From Hyphomicrobiales bacterium (GTDB taxonomy: Bacteria; Pseudomonadota; Alphaproteobacteria; Rhizobiales; Methyloligellaceae): DNA of 64,000 bases. Below, one piece after another: positions 8,280-16,847 of this stretch. The position numbers were made by a program, and so were the translations under genes. The stretch covers positions 62,001 to 126,000 of the forward strand of contig JAJFHP010000041.1 in NCBI GenBank assembly GCA_021775555.1, written 5' to 3'. How positions within the stretch are numbered: the first letter of the stretch is position 1; every line of letters begins with the position of its first letter. The notes below the pieces were generated by a model. It did no database searches and was not told the origin of the DNA. It was given only the letters and a program-made list of their open reading frames with translations.

Positions 8280-8634
8280 GGCGTGTCTCCTTGGTTCAAA
8301 CTCAAGTCTGATTGACGTTTTTTGGCCTTGGACTGCTTGATAGTCTCTGGCCTTGGACTGGAAATGGGGCTGGATTTTTTGATCCGAAGTGATGGAGATC
8401 ACATTTTCATCGAATTACAATTTTCTGCTGTTTTTTTCGGGCTGGTGAGAAGAATTATGGTTGCGCAAGAGTAACCGTGGTCAGCGATGGCCCCCTTGTC
8501 ATAACCGCATCATTGCCGCGCCCGCGAAGACGGTCATTCATGCGTGGCGAGCCATGGCACGAATGCCACGAACACCCTGTTCACATATCTTGTCAGTGAT
8601 GAAGAGGCTGACCAAAAGCCCCCCGCCCAGCAAT
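8280..8634. other. 355-base gene-free stretch with 13-base direct repeat
   Basis: No convincing gene was found. TGGCCTTGGACTG occurs twice (8323-8335 and 8348-8360) at a 25-base interval, 44-69 bases upstream of the small secreted protein start; it may be promoter-associated. The rest holds nothing recognisable. Confidence 0.5.
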
Positions 8635-9123
8635 CTAGCTCAGAGTCTCACCGGCCTTTTTGCCCTTCTCATAGGTATCGTAGATGATGACGGGAATGTT
8701 CAGGTCACCAAGATGCTGCGAAATCAGCGGCTCAACCTCCGCCCAGTCCAGCCCGCCGACACCTGTCGCCAGTCTTGGCATGGCAACTGACATGATGCCT
8801 TCCTTCACGATAATCTTGCACATCTCTTTAAGGGCGTGGGTGATGTTGTGCGCCGTGGCCTTGCCGGGATGCGCCTTGTTGTCGGGTGCCGGTTCCTGCG
8901 TCATCAGGTTGATGATGACCCTCTCCGGCCCTGCCCACAGCCATGCGTGCCCGGCTTTTGGATTTTGTTGATGACAATAATGGCGAAAGTCCTTCGCCAT
9001 GGCCGGGTGGCGTTCGCGCAACGAAAGCGCCAGCCCCTGGTTGAAGTTATCATGCGGGGCGACGCCATGCGCGATCGCCTGTGCGTCACTTAGAAGAATA
9101 TCACCGCGAACCCTGGTAATCAT
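8635..9123 (-). CDS. Macro domain protein
   Basis: A 162-residue single macro domain, a fold that binds ADP-ribose and often removes ADP-ribose or O-acetyl-ADP-ribose modifications. It begins with MITRVRGDILLSDAQAIAHG, corresponding to the family's first strand and adenine-binding loop, and has MPRLATGVGGLDW, the conserved phosphate-binding loop, near residues 115-127. The short form resembles the TARG1/ALC1-like branch rather than the YmdB branch (judgement from the VAPHDNFNQGLAL segment). ATG at 9123 is the natural start. The upstream neighbour is a cold-shock gene; no toxin partner (such as DarT) is seen next to it. Confidence 0.82.
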   Translation of the reverse strand: MITRVRGDILLSDAQAIAHGVAPHDNFNQGLALSLRERHPAMAKDFRHYCHQQNPKAGHAWLWAGPERVIINLMTQEPAPDNKAHPGKATAHNITHALKEMCKIIVKEGIMSVAMPRLATGVGGLDWAEVEPLISQHLGDLNIPVIIYDTYEKGKKAGETLS

Positions 9124-9245
9124 TCCCTGTCCTCTTTTCCTGAGATTGGTGTTGAGTACACCCTAGGAAGGATCAGGAATTTTCGCCTTGATCTAAAGCA
9201 AGGCGGGGTCCGCTGAATGTTTGGGGGAGGCTGGGAAAACTGGCA

Positions 9246-9277
9246 AAGTTACCCGGCATAATGGCGCCGGGTAACTT
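9246..9277 (-). terminator. Terminator of the cold-shock gene
   Basis: AAGTTACCCGGC and GCCGGGTAACTT (9246-9257, 9266-9277) form a perfect 12-base stem with an 8-base loop, 13 bases past the csp stop. The minus strand continues into TTTGCC, a weak U-tract. Confidence 0.75.
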
Positions 9278-9290
9278 CACGCAGTGATAA

Positions 9291-9503
9291 CTACTCGACG
9301 TTAGCCAGATCGCAAGCGGCGGATTTACCGGAACGCTCGTCGGCCTTGACTTCGTAACTCAGCTTCTGTCCCTCGGTGAGGGCCGGAAGGTTAGCTTCTT
9401 CAACGGCAGTCGCGTGAACAAACACGTCTGATCCGCCTTCATCAGGTTCGATGAAACCGAAGCCGCGATCGTGATTGAAAAATTTAACGGTACCTGTGGC
9501 CAT
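9291..9503 (-). CDS. Cold-shock domain protein (CspA family)
   Basis: A 70-residue single-stranded nucleic acid chaperone. The RNP1 motif (GFGFIEP, about residues 15-21) and RNP2 motif (VFVHATAV, about 26-33) are both intact, on the beginning MATGTVKFFN typical of the family. Length is normal. The start codon at 9503 is preceded on the minus strand by AGGAGGCC, a strong ribosome binding site. A strong terminator hairpin follows, so the gene is a single transcription unit. The upstream 5' region is long and could hold an mRNA leader, as in other csp genes, but no motif was recognised. Confidence 0.95.
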   Translation of the reverse strand: MATGTVKFFNHDRGFGFIEPDEGGSDVFVHATAVEEANLPALTEGQKLSYEVKADERSGKSAACDLANVE

Positions 9504-9896
9504 GCTGGCCTCCTTTTATGTGACTACGCGAAATGCGTGTTGCCCGCGCGACACCCGCGCGAGCGCTTATCCGATTTCAACGATGTCCTGGAAGGGGCGT
9601 GGTTAGGCCAATACAGCAAGGCAGAGTATATAATCGAATACCCTTCATATGGTCGCTTTGAGGGGAAAGGTCAATGGCGGAGTGGGTGCCACTGTGCGCC
9701 TCTTCGTCACCCCCGGGTTTATCAATACAGTCTCCTTCATCGTCATTCCCGCGCAGGCGGGAACCCATTAGGGCCATGCCACACGCATTTTCGTAAAATC
9801 TGGTTCCCGGTACGCACGGCGGATCACACCTGAGTCATACCCATCGCCCGGGCCGCCGCTTGTAAGGGATGACGGCTTATCGAATACGACTGATCC
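9504..9896. other. 393-base intergenic stretch
   Basis: Holds the csp promoter/leader side and a repeat element (9741-9875). No gene with a ribosome binding site and family match was seen; the open frames here are of low quality. Confidence 0.5.
9741..9875. repeat. Short interspersed inverted-repeat element
   Basis: Begins with CGTCATTCCCGCGCAGGCGGGAA, which contains a perfect 7-base stem (TTCCCGC/GCGGGAA with loop GCAG), and ends with GGGATGACGG (9866-9875), nearly the complement of its start. This resembles the common proteobacterial intergenic CGTCATTCCCGCG type repeats; other copies would lie outside this window. Confidence 0.5.
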
Positions 9897-10292
9897 TCAG
9901 TTACCCAACTTTGCCGCGATAACTTCGACCTCTGCCTCGACCCCGGGCCTGGGGAACAACCCAACGACCAGCATCGTCGCAGCAGGGTTGTTGTCCTTCA
10001 TATGATGGGCCCTAACACGGTGAAAGGCTTCTAAATGCAATTTGTCGGTAACGTAGACGGTTAGTTTGACGACATCGGCAAAACTCATTTTGGATGCTGT
10101 GAGTATGTGACTCAAGCGGTCGAAAATGATCTCAAACTGCTCAGCCGAATCATCCGGCACGTAACCATCCATTCGCGCACCCACCTGCCCGTTGGTGAAC
10201 AAAGTCCGCGCGCCCGAGGGAATTTCAACGCCGTGGGCTGCGTTATTTGTGTGGGGGCATATCTGGTCGTTTAGCGTGTGAACCTTCAACAT
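9897..10292 (-). CDS. RidA family protein
   Basis: A 131-residue enzyme of the RidA/YjgF/UK114 family, which hydrolyses reactive enamine/imine intermediates from pyridoxal-phosphate enzymes. The product has the trimer-forming beta barrel with SGARTLFTNGQVG near residue 26, VVKLTVYVTD near 78-87 and NPAATMLVVGLFPRPGVEAEVEVIA at the C-terminus. The family's active-site Arg position (usually R in xxRxxV) is replaced by the T of PAATM, so it may belong to a Rid subgroup other than RidA proper. Start ATG at 10292. It lies 59 bases beyond the start side of polA's stop on the same strand; not obviously linked in function. Confidence 0.85.
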   Translation of the reverse strand: MLKVHTLNDQICPHTNNAAHGVEIPSGARTLFTNGQVGARMDGYVPDDSAEQFEIIFDRLSHILTASKMSFADVVKLTVYVTDKLHLEAFHRVRAHHMKDNNPAATMLVVGLFPRPGVEAEVEVIAAKLGN

Positions 10293-10351
10293 GCTAAGGC
10301 TTCTTTTGGGAATAATCTGGATAGAAGAAAAGTGAGGTCAGGTAAGCTCCC

Positions 10352-13273
10352 TCAATGCGCCTCGTCCCAATTATCCCCCGCAGCTGCATCAACCTTCAGC
10401 GGCACATTGAGATGCACCGCCGGCGCGGGTGAGTTTTCCATCACCTTGCAGGCCACCTCAATCGTCTTGTCCACTTCCGCTTCCGGCGCCTCAAAAATCA
10501 GCTCGTCATGCACCTGCAACAACATCCGCGCTGAAAGCTTCGCATCGACAAGCGCCCCCTCCATACGCACCATCGCCCGGCGGATGATGTCGGCGGCGCT
10601 CCCTTGTATCGGCGCGTTGATGGCCGCGCGCTCCTTGAAGGCGCGCACTTGAGCGTTCTTGGAATTGATGTCGGCGAAATGGGCGCGCCGCCCGAACAGC
10701 GTCTCCACATAACCTTGTTTGCGCGCGGTCTCTTTCGTTGCCTCCATATAATCGCGGATGCCGGGGAAACGCTCGAAATAGGTTTTTATGTATTCGCCCG
10801 CCTCGCCGCGCGAGATGCCGAGCTGGGCCGCAAGCCCGAAGGCGGAAATGCCGTAGATAATCCCGAAATTGATCGCCTTGGCGCGGCGGCGTACTTCGCC
10901 CGGCATCCCCTCAACAGGCACCCCGAACATCTCGGATGCGGTCATGGCATGAATGTCGAGGCCGTCCTCGAAAGCCTGTTTCAGCGCGCCGATGTCAGCC
11001 ATGTGGGCAAGCACGCGCAGCTCGATCTGGGAGTAGTCGGCGGAGATGAGCTTGTTGCCTTTCTCTGCCATGAAAGCCGTGCGGATTTCACGGCCCTCGG
11101 GCGTGCGAATGGGAATGTTCTGCAAATTCGGGTCAGTTGATGCGAGCCGGCCCGTGGATGTGGCCGCCATCGCATACGAGGTGTGGATGCGGTTTGTCAC
11201 CGGGTTGATATGTTCGGGCAGCGCGTCCGTGTAAGTGCTCTTCAGCTTGGCGAGCTGCCGCCATTCCATCATCTCTGAAACAAAGCCGCGCGCCTCGTCT
11301 GTAAGCTCTTCATTGCCCGCTAGGTCATCCAGCAGCCCGGCGCGCGTCTCCCATTGTCCGGACTTGGTACGCTTGCCGCCGGGCAAGCCCATTTTGTCAA
11401 ACAGGATTTCACCAAGCTGACGGGGGGACGCGATGTTGAATTCCTCGCCAGCCGCCTTGTGGATGCTCGCCTCCAGGGAGCCAAGCTTCTGGGCAAAATT
11501 TCCCGATAGCCGCGAGAGCACCTGACGCTCCACATAAACACCATGGCGCTCCATGCGCGCCAGAACGGGAGCCAAAGGGCGCTCCAGCGTCTCGTACACA
11601 CTTGCCAACTGCTCACTGCCAAGCCTGGGTTTGAGCAACAGCCAGAGCCGGAGCGTGATGTCGGCGTCTTCGGCCGCATATTCGCTGGCCTTCTCAATCG
11701 GCACCTGGTCGAAGGTGAGCGCCGACTTGCCCGTGCCCACCACGTCCTTGAAGGGGATGCAGACATGGCCCAGATGACGCAGCGCCAACTCGTCCATGCC
11801 GTGCCGGCCCCGGCCCGCATCAAGCGCGTAGGACATCAGCATGGTGTCGTCCATCAGTGCCGCATCGATACCGTGCTGGGCCAGCACCAGCAGGTCATAT
11901 TTCAGGTTCTGGCCAATCTTCAGGACGCCTGGATCTTCCAGCAGCGGCTTGAGCGCGGCCAGAGCTTGCGCCAGAGGAATCTGCCGGGCCTCCCCAACGC
12001 CCATCAGATCAAGCCCATCGCCCGCACCATGCTGCAGCGGCACGTAGCAGGCCTTCCCCGGCAAGATCGCGAGCGAGACGCCGACGAGGCGTGCCTGCAT
12101 GGCATCGAGCGAATCCGTTTCCGTATCGATAGCGACATGGCCCTGGCGCTTTGCCGCCGCGATCCAGTCCTCCAGCGCACCCAGCTCCGTCACGGTCTCG
12201 TAAGCTGAACGATCAATGAGCAGGTTCGCGACCTGGTTGGCGCGCTGCGCTGCCAACCGGGCGGGGGATCCCGTTTCAGAAGATGTTGCCTGCCCGGCCC
12301 CGTCCGATGACCCGCGCGGGGCGGGTGCTTTGCGCGCGGGAGGCTCGGCTCCAAGAGCTTCTGAAACGCGCTTGGTGAGGGTGGTGAACTCCATCTCCGC
12401 CATGAAACCAAGCAGGTCTTCGGCGATGGGTTCGCGTATGCCTGTCACGTCCAGCGGCACATCAACCGGCACGTCCTGCCTCAGTGTCACCAGCTCCTTG
12501 GAGATGCGCGCCTGTTCGGCAAATTCGATCAGGTTTTCGCGTCGCTTGTTCTGTTTGATCTCGGCCGCGCATGCCAAAAGCGTTTCAAGATCGCCATATT
12601 CACTGATGAGCTGTGCCGCCGTTTTCACGCCAATTCCGGGCACGCCCGGAACATTGTCGCTCGAGTCTCCGGCGAGTGCCTGGATATCGATCACCTTGTC
12701 AGGGCCAAGGCCGAACTTTTCCTTCACCTCGTCAGGGCCGATGCGCTTGTTCTTCATGGTGTCGACCATGACGACACCGGGCTGGACCAGCTGCATCAGA
12801 TCCTTGTCAGACGAAATGATGGTGACATCGCCTCCCGCCTCCACCGCCTGGCGGGTATAGGTCGCGATCAGATCGTCAGCCTCGTAATCTTCCTTTTCGA
12901 TGCAGGCAACATTGAAGGCGCGGGTTGCATCGCGAATGATGGAGAATTGCGGCACCAGGTCTTCGGGTGCGGGTGGGCGGTGGGCTTTATATTCAGGGTA
13001 GATGTCGTTGCGGAAGGATTTGCCTGAATAGTCGAAAATGACTGCAAAATGGGTTGGCTCGAATTCATCATTCGTATCGCGCAGCAGCTTCCACAACATA
13101 TTGCAAAAGCCGTGCACCGCGCCGACGGGCAAGCCATCCGAGGGCCGCGTCAGGGGGGGAAGCGCATGATATGCGCGGAAGATGTAGCCTGACCCGTCGA
13201 TCAGGAAAACATGATCACCCTTTTTTACAGGATGCGTGATTGCTGGCTTCGAATCTGTATCACTTGCATTCAT
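10352..13273 (-). CDS. polA: DNA polymerase I
   Basis: A 973-residue repair and Okazaki-fragment polymerase with all three expected domains: 5'-3' nuclease (about residues 20-310, beginning FLIDGSGYIFRAYHAL), a 3'-5' exonuclease (about 365-560, with DTETDSLD metal ligands) and the polymerase (about 570-973). Motif A ADYSQIELR, motif B RRRAKAINFGIIYG and motif C VHDELIFE are intact. The length is normal for alphaproteobacteria. Start ATG at 13273. The exonuclease acidic residues are kept, so proofreading is likely, unlike in some PolA proteins. Transcribed alone or with ridA downstream. Confidence 0.97.
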   Translation of the reverse strand: MNASDTDSKPAITHPVKKGDHVFLIDGSGYIFRAYHALPPLTRPSDGLPVGAVHGFCNMLWKLLRDTNDEFEPTHFAVIFDYSGKSFRNDIYPEYKAHRPPAPEDLVPQFSIIRDATRAFNVACIEKEDYEADDLIATYTRQAVEAGGDVTIISSDKDLMQLVQPGVVMVDTMKNKRIGPDEVKEKFGLGPDKVIDIQALAGDSSDNVPGVPGIGVKTAAQLISEYGDLETLLACAAEIKQNKRRENLIEFAEQARISKELVTLRQDVPVDVPLDVTGIREPIAEDLLGFMAEMEFTTLTKRVSEALGAEPPARKAPAPRGSSDGAGQATSSETGSPARLAAQRANQVANLLIDRSAYETVTELGALEDWIAAAKRQGHVAIDTETDSLDAMQARLVGVSLAILPGKACYVPLQHGAGDGLDLMGVGEARQIPLAQALAALKPLLEDPGVLKIGQNLKYDLLVLAQHGIDAALMDDTMLMSYALDAGRGRHGMDELALRHLGHVCIPFKDVVGTGKSALTFDQVPIEKASEYAAEDADITLRLWLLLKPRLGSEQLASVYETLERPLAPVLARMERHGVYVERQVLSRLSGNFAQKLGSLEASIHKAAGEEFNIASPRQLGEILFDKMGLPGGKRTKSGQWETRAGLLDDLAGNEELTDEARGFVSEMMEWRQLAKLKSTYTDALPEHINPVTNRIHTSYAMAATSTGRLASTDPNLQNIPIRTPEGREIRTAFMAEKGNKLISADYSQIELRVLAHMADIGALKQAFEDGLDIHAMTASEMFGVPVEGMPGEVRRRAKAINFGIIYGISAFGLAAQLGISRGEAGEYIKTYFERFPGIRDYMEATKETARKQGYVETLFGRRAHFADINSKNAQVRAFKERAAINAPIQGSAADIIRRAMVRMEGALVDAKLSARMLLQVHDELIFEAPEAEVDKTIEVACKVMENSPAPAVHLNVPLKVDAAAGDNWDEAH

Positions 13274-13350
13274 GGTGGCGCACTATAGGCGTGCGCGGCA
13301 TCAAGGTCAGGTGAAACTTGCACAGTTTCAACACCCAACCCCGGGCCCCA

Positions 13351-13677
13351 TCATGTTCTGTCAAAACGGCAAGGTTGGGCCGACACGACGCACTGATAAT
13401 GAGAGCTGTTCTTGTACACCTTGCATTTCATTTTGCGCTTGCGTGAGAGATGCCAGTTGCCAAATCCGGGGTCGCGTTTCTCTGCGTCTCTCTGCCAGAT
13501 AACAATGGCTGCAAATTCCGCCATGATCATCCGCTTATGGGTATATCCGTATGAAGCCATGCGCTTGTCGGTGCAGGACAGCCCGTCGGGTTGATGTACC
13601 GTTGTGACGGCATCTGCAGCCGCGAGCGCACCTATCAAGATCGCGAAAATCGAAAACAGGATGGTGGTGTGATTCAT
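13351..13677 (-). CDS. Small secreted protein, unrecognised
   Basis: A 108-residue product (MNHTTILFSIFAILIGALAAADAVTTV start), with a signal peptide of about 22 residues followed by a basic mature domain with four Cys (near SCTDK, MKCKV, HYQCVV and AQPC). The Cys pairs suggest disulfides in the periplasm. No known family is recognised. The start at 13677 is preceded by GGA eight bases upstream; ATG at 13686 is an alternative and the long frame to 13794 has no signal peptide at its N-terminus. It lies between polA and the tRNA-Arg gene. Confidence 0.5.
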   Translation of the reverse strand: MNHTTILFSIFAILIGALAAADAVTTVHQPDGLSCTDKRMASYGYTHKRMIMAEFAAIVIWQRDAEKRDPGFGNWHLSRKRKMKCKVYKNSSHYQCVVSAQPCRFDRT

Positions 13678-13861
13678 GGGGGTCATCCATTGCCGGGTTA
13701 CCCATGTTTTAGTCCTGAAATACTGAAATACCGAAAATTGGTGCGGGCAAATTGGTCGCAATTTGTCACTAAATTTTCTTCTATTTGTATCCATCTTCTA
13801 GGTCTGCTGCTGCAATTGCACGTGCAGCGACGATACAGTAGTGTCCTCGCATTCAGGCATA

Positions 13862-13938
<77 letters not shown>

Positions 13939-14041
13939 ATTCTGCACAGTTCTGTGATCAGGCGGCGTCTTACGCACAACACAAAATCATGCTTCAGTAG
14001 CTAAATTGTCTGTATCGCTGCTGCACTATGGGAGGCGCCAA

Positions 14042-14677
14042 ATGACCATATCATCCCTCAAAAGACTCGCCTTTGTTCTGGGCGCACCCCTCGCCTTATC
14101 GCTTGTGATTATGGTAGCGCCCGCCTCGTCCGAGCCGCGCATCGGCGAGATGGCGCCCCAGTTCACCGGCGTGGACAGCAGTGGGAAAAGCCGCACCCTG
14201 TCCGAACTGCGCGGCAAGACCGTTGTGCTTGAGTGGACGAACCATGATTGCCCGTTTGTTGGCAAACATTACTCCACCGGCAACATGCAGAAGCTGCAAA
14301 AGGAAGCTGTGCGCGATGGCGTGGTCTGGCTCTCGGTCATCTCGTCAGCCCCGGGCCGTCAGGGCCATGTCGCGCCTGAGAAAGCGGACAAATTGACCAC
14401 CGACCGGCAGGCAGCGCCAACCGCCGTCATTCTCGATAGCGAGGGCAAGATCGGACGCGCCTACGCCGCGCGCACCACGCCGCACATGTTCGTCATCAAC
14501 GCCAAGGGCGCACTCGTCTACAAGGGCGCGATCGATGACAAGCCGTCAGCCAATCATGCTGATGTGCCGATTGCGCGCAACTATGTGCGCGAAGCACTGA
14601 ACGCTGTTTCTGCGGGCAAACCGGCAGACCCGGATACAACCCGCGCCTATGGCTGTTCCGTCAAATATGGAAGCTAG
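14042..14677 (+). CDS. Secreted redoxin (AhpC/TSA-like, thioredoxin fold)
   Basis: A 211-residue periplasmic redoxin. A signal peptide (residues 1-30, LAFVLGAPLALSLVIMVAPASS) is followed by the thioredoxin fold with EWTNHDCPFVGKHY near residues 63-76, where a single Cys precedes the Pro-Phe, rather than a CXXC. This type is found in many proteobacteria (often annotated as redoxin domain protein) with unknown partner. Other Cys: YGCSVKYG at the C-terminus, possibly a resolving residue. The ATG at 14042 has GGGAGGC just before it; the upstream frame (from 14006) has no support. It is convergent with the PrpD gene with 8 bases between the ends. Confidence 0.82.
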   Translation: MTISSLKRLAFVLGAPLALSLVIMVAPASSEPRIGEMAPQFTGVDSSGKSRTLSELRGKTVVLEWTNHDCPFVGKHYSTGNMQKLQKEAVRDGVVWLSVISSAPGRQGHVAPEKADKLTTDRQAAPTAVILDSEGKIGRAYAARTTPHMFVINAKGALVYKGAIDDKPSANHADVPIARNYVREALNAVSAGKPADPDTTRAYGCSVKYGS

Positions 14678-14685
14678 CTGACCGC

Positions 14686-16059
14686 TTAACTGGCCGCCTT
14701 CAAAAGCGCGCGAATGTCTTTTGCGTGCTCAAGGTCTGCGATGATGCCCGTCAAGCTTGCCGTGCGCTCCTTGCCGATGTGAGGCTCCGTAAGCGATGCG
14801 AATTTGGCGCTGAGCCTGCGCCACTGTGTGTCCGTATCCTGCTCCGGAATGCCCACATTGGCCTCGCCCTTAAGCGTGCTCCCGCCTTTCAGTTCAATCT
14901 TCACCACAGCACTCGAACGGTCCATATCGTCAACCAGATCGAGGCGAATGCGCTGGCGCGCCGCGACGTAACGAAGATCAACTGCACTGGCGTCGTTATA
15001 GGTTTCAAGCGCGCTGGTGTCCGCACCATCAAGTCCCATGGCCGCGAGGTGCAAAATTGAAAACTTGATCTCCAGACCACTGACAGGTTCAGGAATACAG
15101 CAGACCGATGAGTGAGTAGAACGGACCCTGATATCGGCGGCTTTAACATCGTCCAATGTGAAACCATGCTCACTTCGCAATTCCTGAATTGCGTTCAGTG
15201 TCGAATGCGTGAGGAAACAGGCCGCGTGATATTTGTAGAGCATCTGCTCCACAGCATAGGGTGCATGCTCGTCAGTGCGGATTGGCCCACCTTCAAACCC
15301 GGGCATCTGCGCCTGCGCAAATCCATGCGCTCCTTCTATCGCCTTGTCGCTGGCCGTAAATCCGCGCGCGGCAAGACGGGCAGAAAGCAGCCCGTTCATG
15401 GCTGCTTTACCGGCATGGAACGGCTTGGTCATGGTGCCGAAATTGGCCTTTAACCCCGAAGCCTGTGAGGCGGCGATACCCAGAGCCATGGCAGTCTGGT
15501 CAGCGTCCAGCCTCATGAGTTTGGCCGTGGCCACAGCAGCGCCAAAGGTGCCAAGAGTTCCGGTGGCGTGAAAGCCCGCCTCATAGTGACCATCCTCGCT
15601 CATCTCCCCGAGCGAACAGGCAACCTCCGTGCCAATGATGAAACTCACCAGCACATCATGTCCACTTGACCCAAGCACCTCTCCAAGCGCCATGACTGCT
15701 GGTGCGATACAGGCGGTGGGGTGGCCGTGCAGGCGGCGATTCACATCGTCATAATCGAGCGCATGCGCAGCAGCGCCATTAATCAGTGCCGCATCATGAA
15801 GACGCGCTTGCGCGCCGCTGGCAATGAGCGTGCAGTCGCCCCTGCCGTCACCGGCAATCTCCTCGCGCAGCATGGCGACCAGCGGTTCACTTTGCCCGGC
15901 AATGGTGCAGCCAAGCCAATCGAGCAGGACATGGGTGGCGCGCTCAATGGCGGCTTGCGGAATGTCCTGGTCCTGAAGCCCCGCCGCCCACTGGGCGGTC
16001 TCCCGAGTGACGGGAAACGGATTTCGGCTGACGTGATCCCGGACTTCGGCAACGCTCAT
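14686..16059 (-). CDS. MmgE/PrpD family protein
   Basis: A 457-residue member of the 2-methylcitrate dehydratase (PrpD) / MmgE superfamily. The conserved DWLGCTIAG start, NGAAAHALDYDD (near residues 95-106), GHPTA, and the later GLKANFGTMTKPFHAGKAA segment are all present. Characterised members dehydrate 2-methylcitrate or related diacids, or isomerise cis-aconitate-type compounds. No prpBC neighbours are present, so the substrate is open. Start ATG at 16059. Followed on the same strand by nothing functionally linked. Confidence 0.9.
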   Translation of the reverse strand: MSVAEVRDHVSRNPFPVTRETAQWAAGLQDQDIPQAAIERATHVLLDWLGCTIAGQSEPLVAMLREEIAGDGRGDCTLIASGAQARLHDAALINGAAAHALDYDDVNRRLHGHPTACIAPAVMALGEVLGSSGHDVLVSFIIGTEVACSLGEMSEDGHYEAGFHATGTLGTFGAAVATAKLMRLDADQTAMALGIAASQASGLKANFGTMTKPFHAGKAAMNGLLSARLAARGFTASDKAIEGAHGFAQAQMPGFEGGPIRTDEHAPYAVEQMLYKYHAACFLTHSTLNAIQELRSEHGFTLDDVKAADIRVRSTHSSVCCIPEPVSGLEIKFSILHLAAMGLDGADTSALETYNDASAVDLRYVAARQRIRLDLVDDMDRSSAVVKIELKGGSTLKGEANVGIPEQDTDTQWRRLSAKFASLTEPHIGKERTASLTGIIADLEHAKDIRALLKAAS

Positions 16060-16101
16060 TGGATGTTCCTCCTTCGACAGGAAGATACCCCAATCAGGCG
16101 T

Positions 16102-16836
16102 CTATCCCCAAGGTCCCTTGCGGCGCTCAATCTCAAAGGACTTTGTGCGCGCGCCCTGAAACAACGGCAGATACTTGTCCTTGAAGACGGGGATCAGCAC
16201 CATCCCGGCGACAAAGCCGCCAATATGCGCCCCGAATGCAACGCCGGGTACGTCCGCCGGGGCAAGTGCTGCGTTTACAAGCTGGCCAGCGAACCAGACA
16301 CCGAGAACGACCATCGCCGGGACATGGGCAATCCAGAAAATGATGCCGAAAAACAGGATCACCTTGATTGTGGCCTTGGGGTGCAGCAGCAGATAGGCGC
16401 CCAGGATGCCGGAAATCGCCCCGCTCGCCCCGACCATGGGAATGGTTGAATCAGTGTTCATGAATCCTTGCGTCAGGGCCGCCGCAGCGCCGCATATCAA
16501 GTAAAAGGCGGCGAATCGGAAATGACCCATGGAGTCCTCGACATTGTCGCCGAATATCCACAGGAAAAGCATGTTGCCGCCCAGATGCATCAGGCCCCCA
16601 TGCATGAACATCGAGGTGAATATGGTGGCCCATGCGGGCACGGCGGCCATCTCCGCACTCGCTTCGGCAAACCCGAACAACCGTGCGGGGATCATCCCCA
16701 GGCGGTAGATAGCGGCTTCTGCCGCTTCTTCTCCCAGCGAAAGCTGCCAGATGAAGGAGACCACGCACAAGGCGATGAACACATAGGTGACATAGGGCCG
16801 GATGTGGCTCGGATTATCATCTGAAATCGGGAACAT
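16102..16836 (-). CDS. Rhomboid family intramembrane serine protease
   Basis: A 244-residue polytopic membrane protease. The catalytic serine lies in GASGAISG (about residues 138-145) and the catalytic histidine in FGAHIGGFVAG (about 201-211), with a helix-rich core and the HGGLMHLGGNMLFLWIFG segment, which carries the family's conserved His/Asn. The start is ATG at 16836. It abuts the carbamoyltransferase gene upstream on the same strand with a gap of 11 bases, so it is probably the last gene of that unit, though a role in it is not shown. Confidence 0.92.
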   Translation of the reverse strand: MFPISDDNPSHIRPYVTYVFIALCVVSFIWQLSLGEEAAEAAIYRLGMIPARLFGFAEASAEMAAVPAWATIFTSMFMHGGLMHLGGNMLFLWIFGDNVEDSMGHFRFAAFYLICGAAAALTQGFMNTDSTIPMVGASGAISGILGAYLLLHPKATIKVILFFGIIFWIAHVPAMVVLGVWFAGQLVNAALAPADVPGVAFGAHIGGFVAGMVLIPVFKDKYLPLFQGARTKSFEIERRKGPWG

Positions 16837-16847
16837 GGCGTCTCCGC

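Noticed and set aside
8635-9123. Macro-domain gene as part of a DarT-DarG toxin system
   Set aside because: No DarT-like partner is adjacent and the protein has only the short macro domain.
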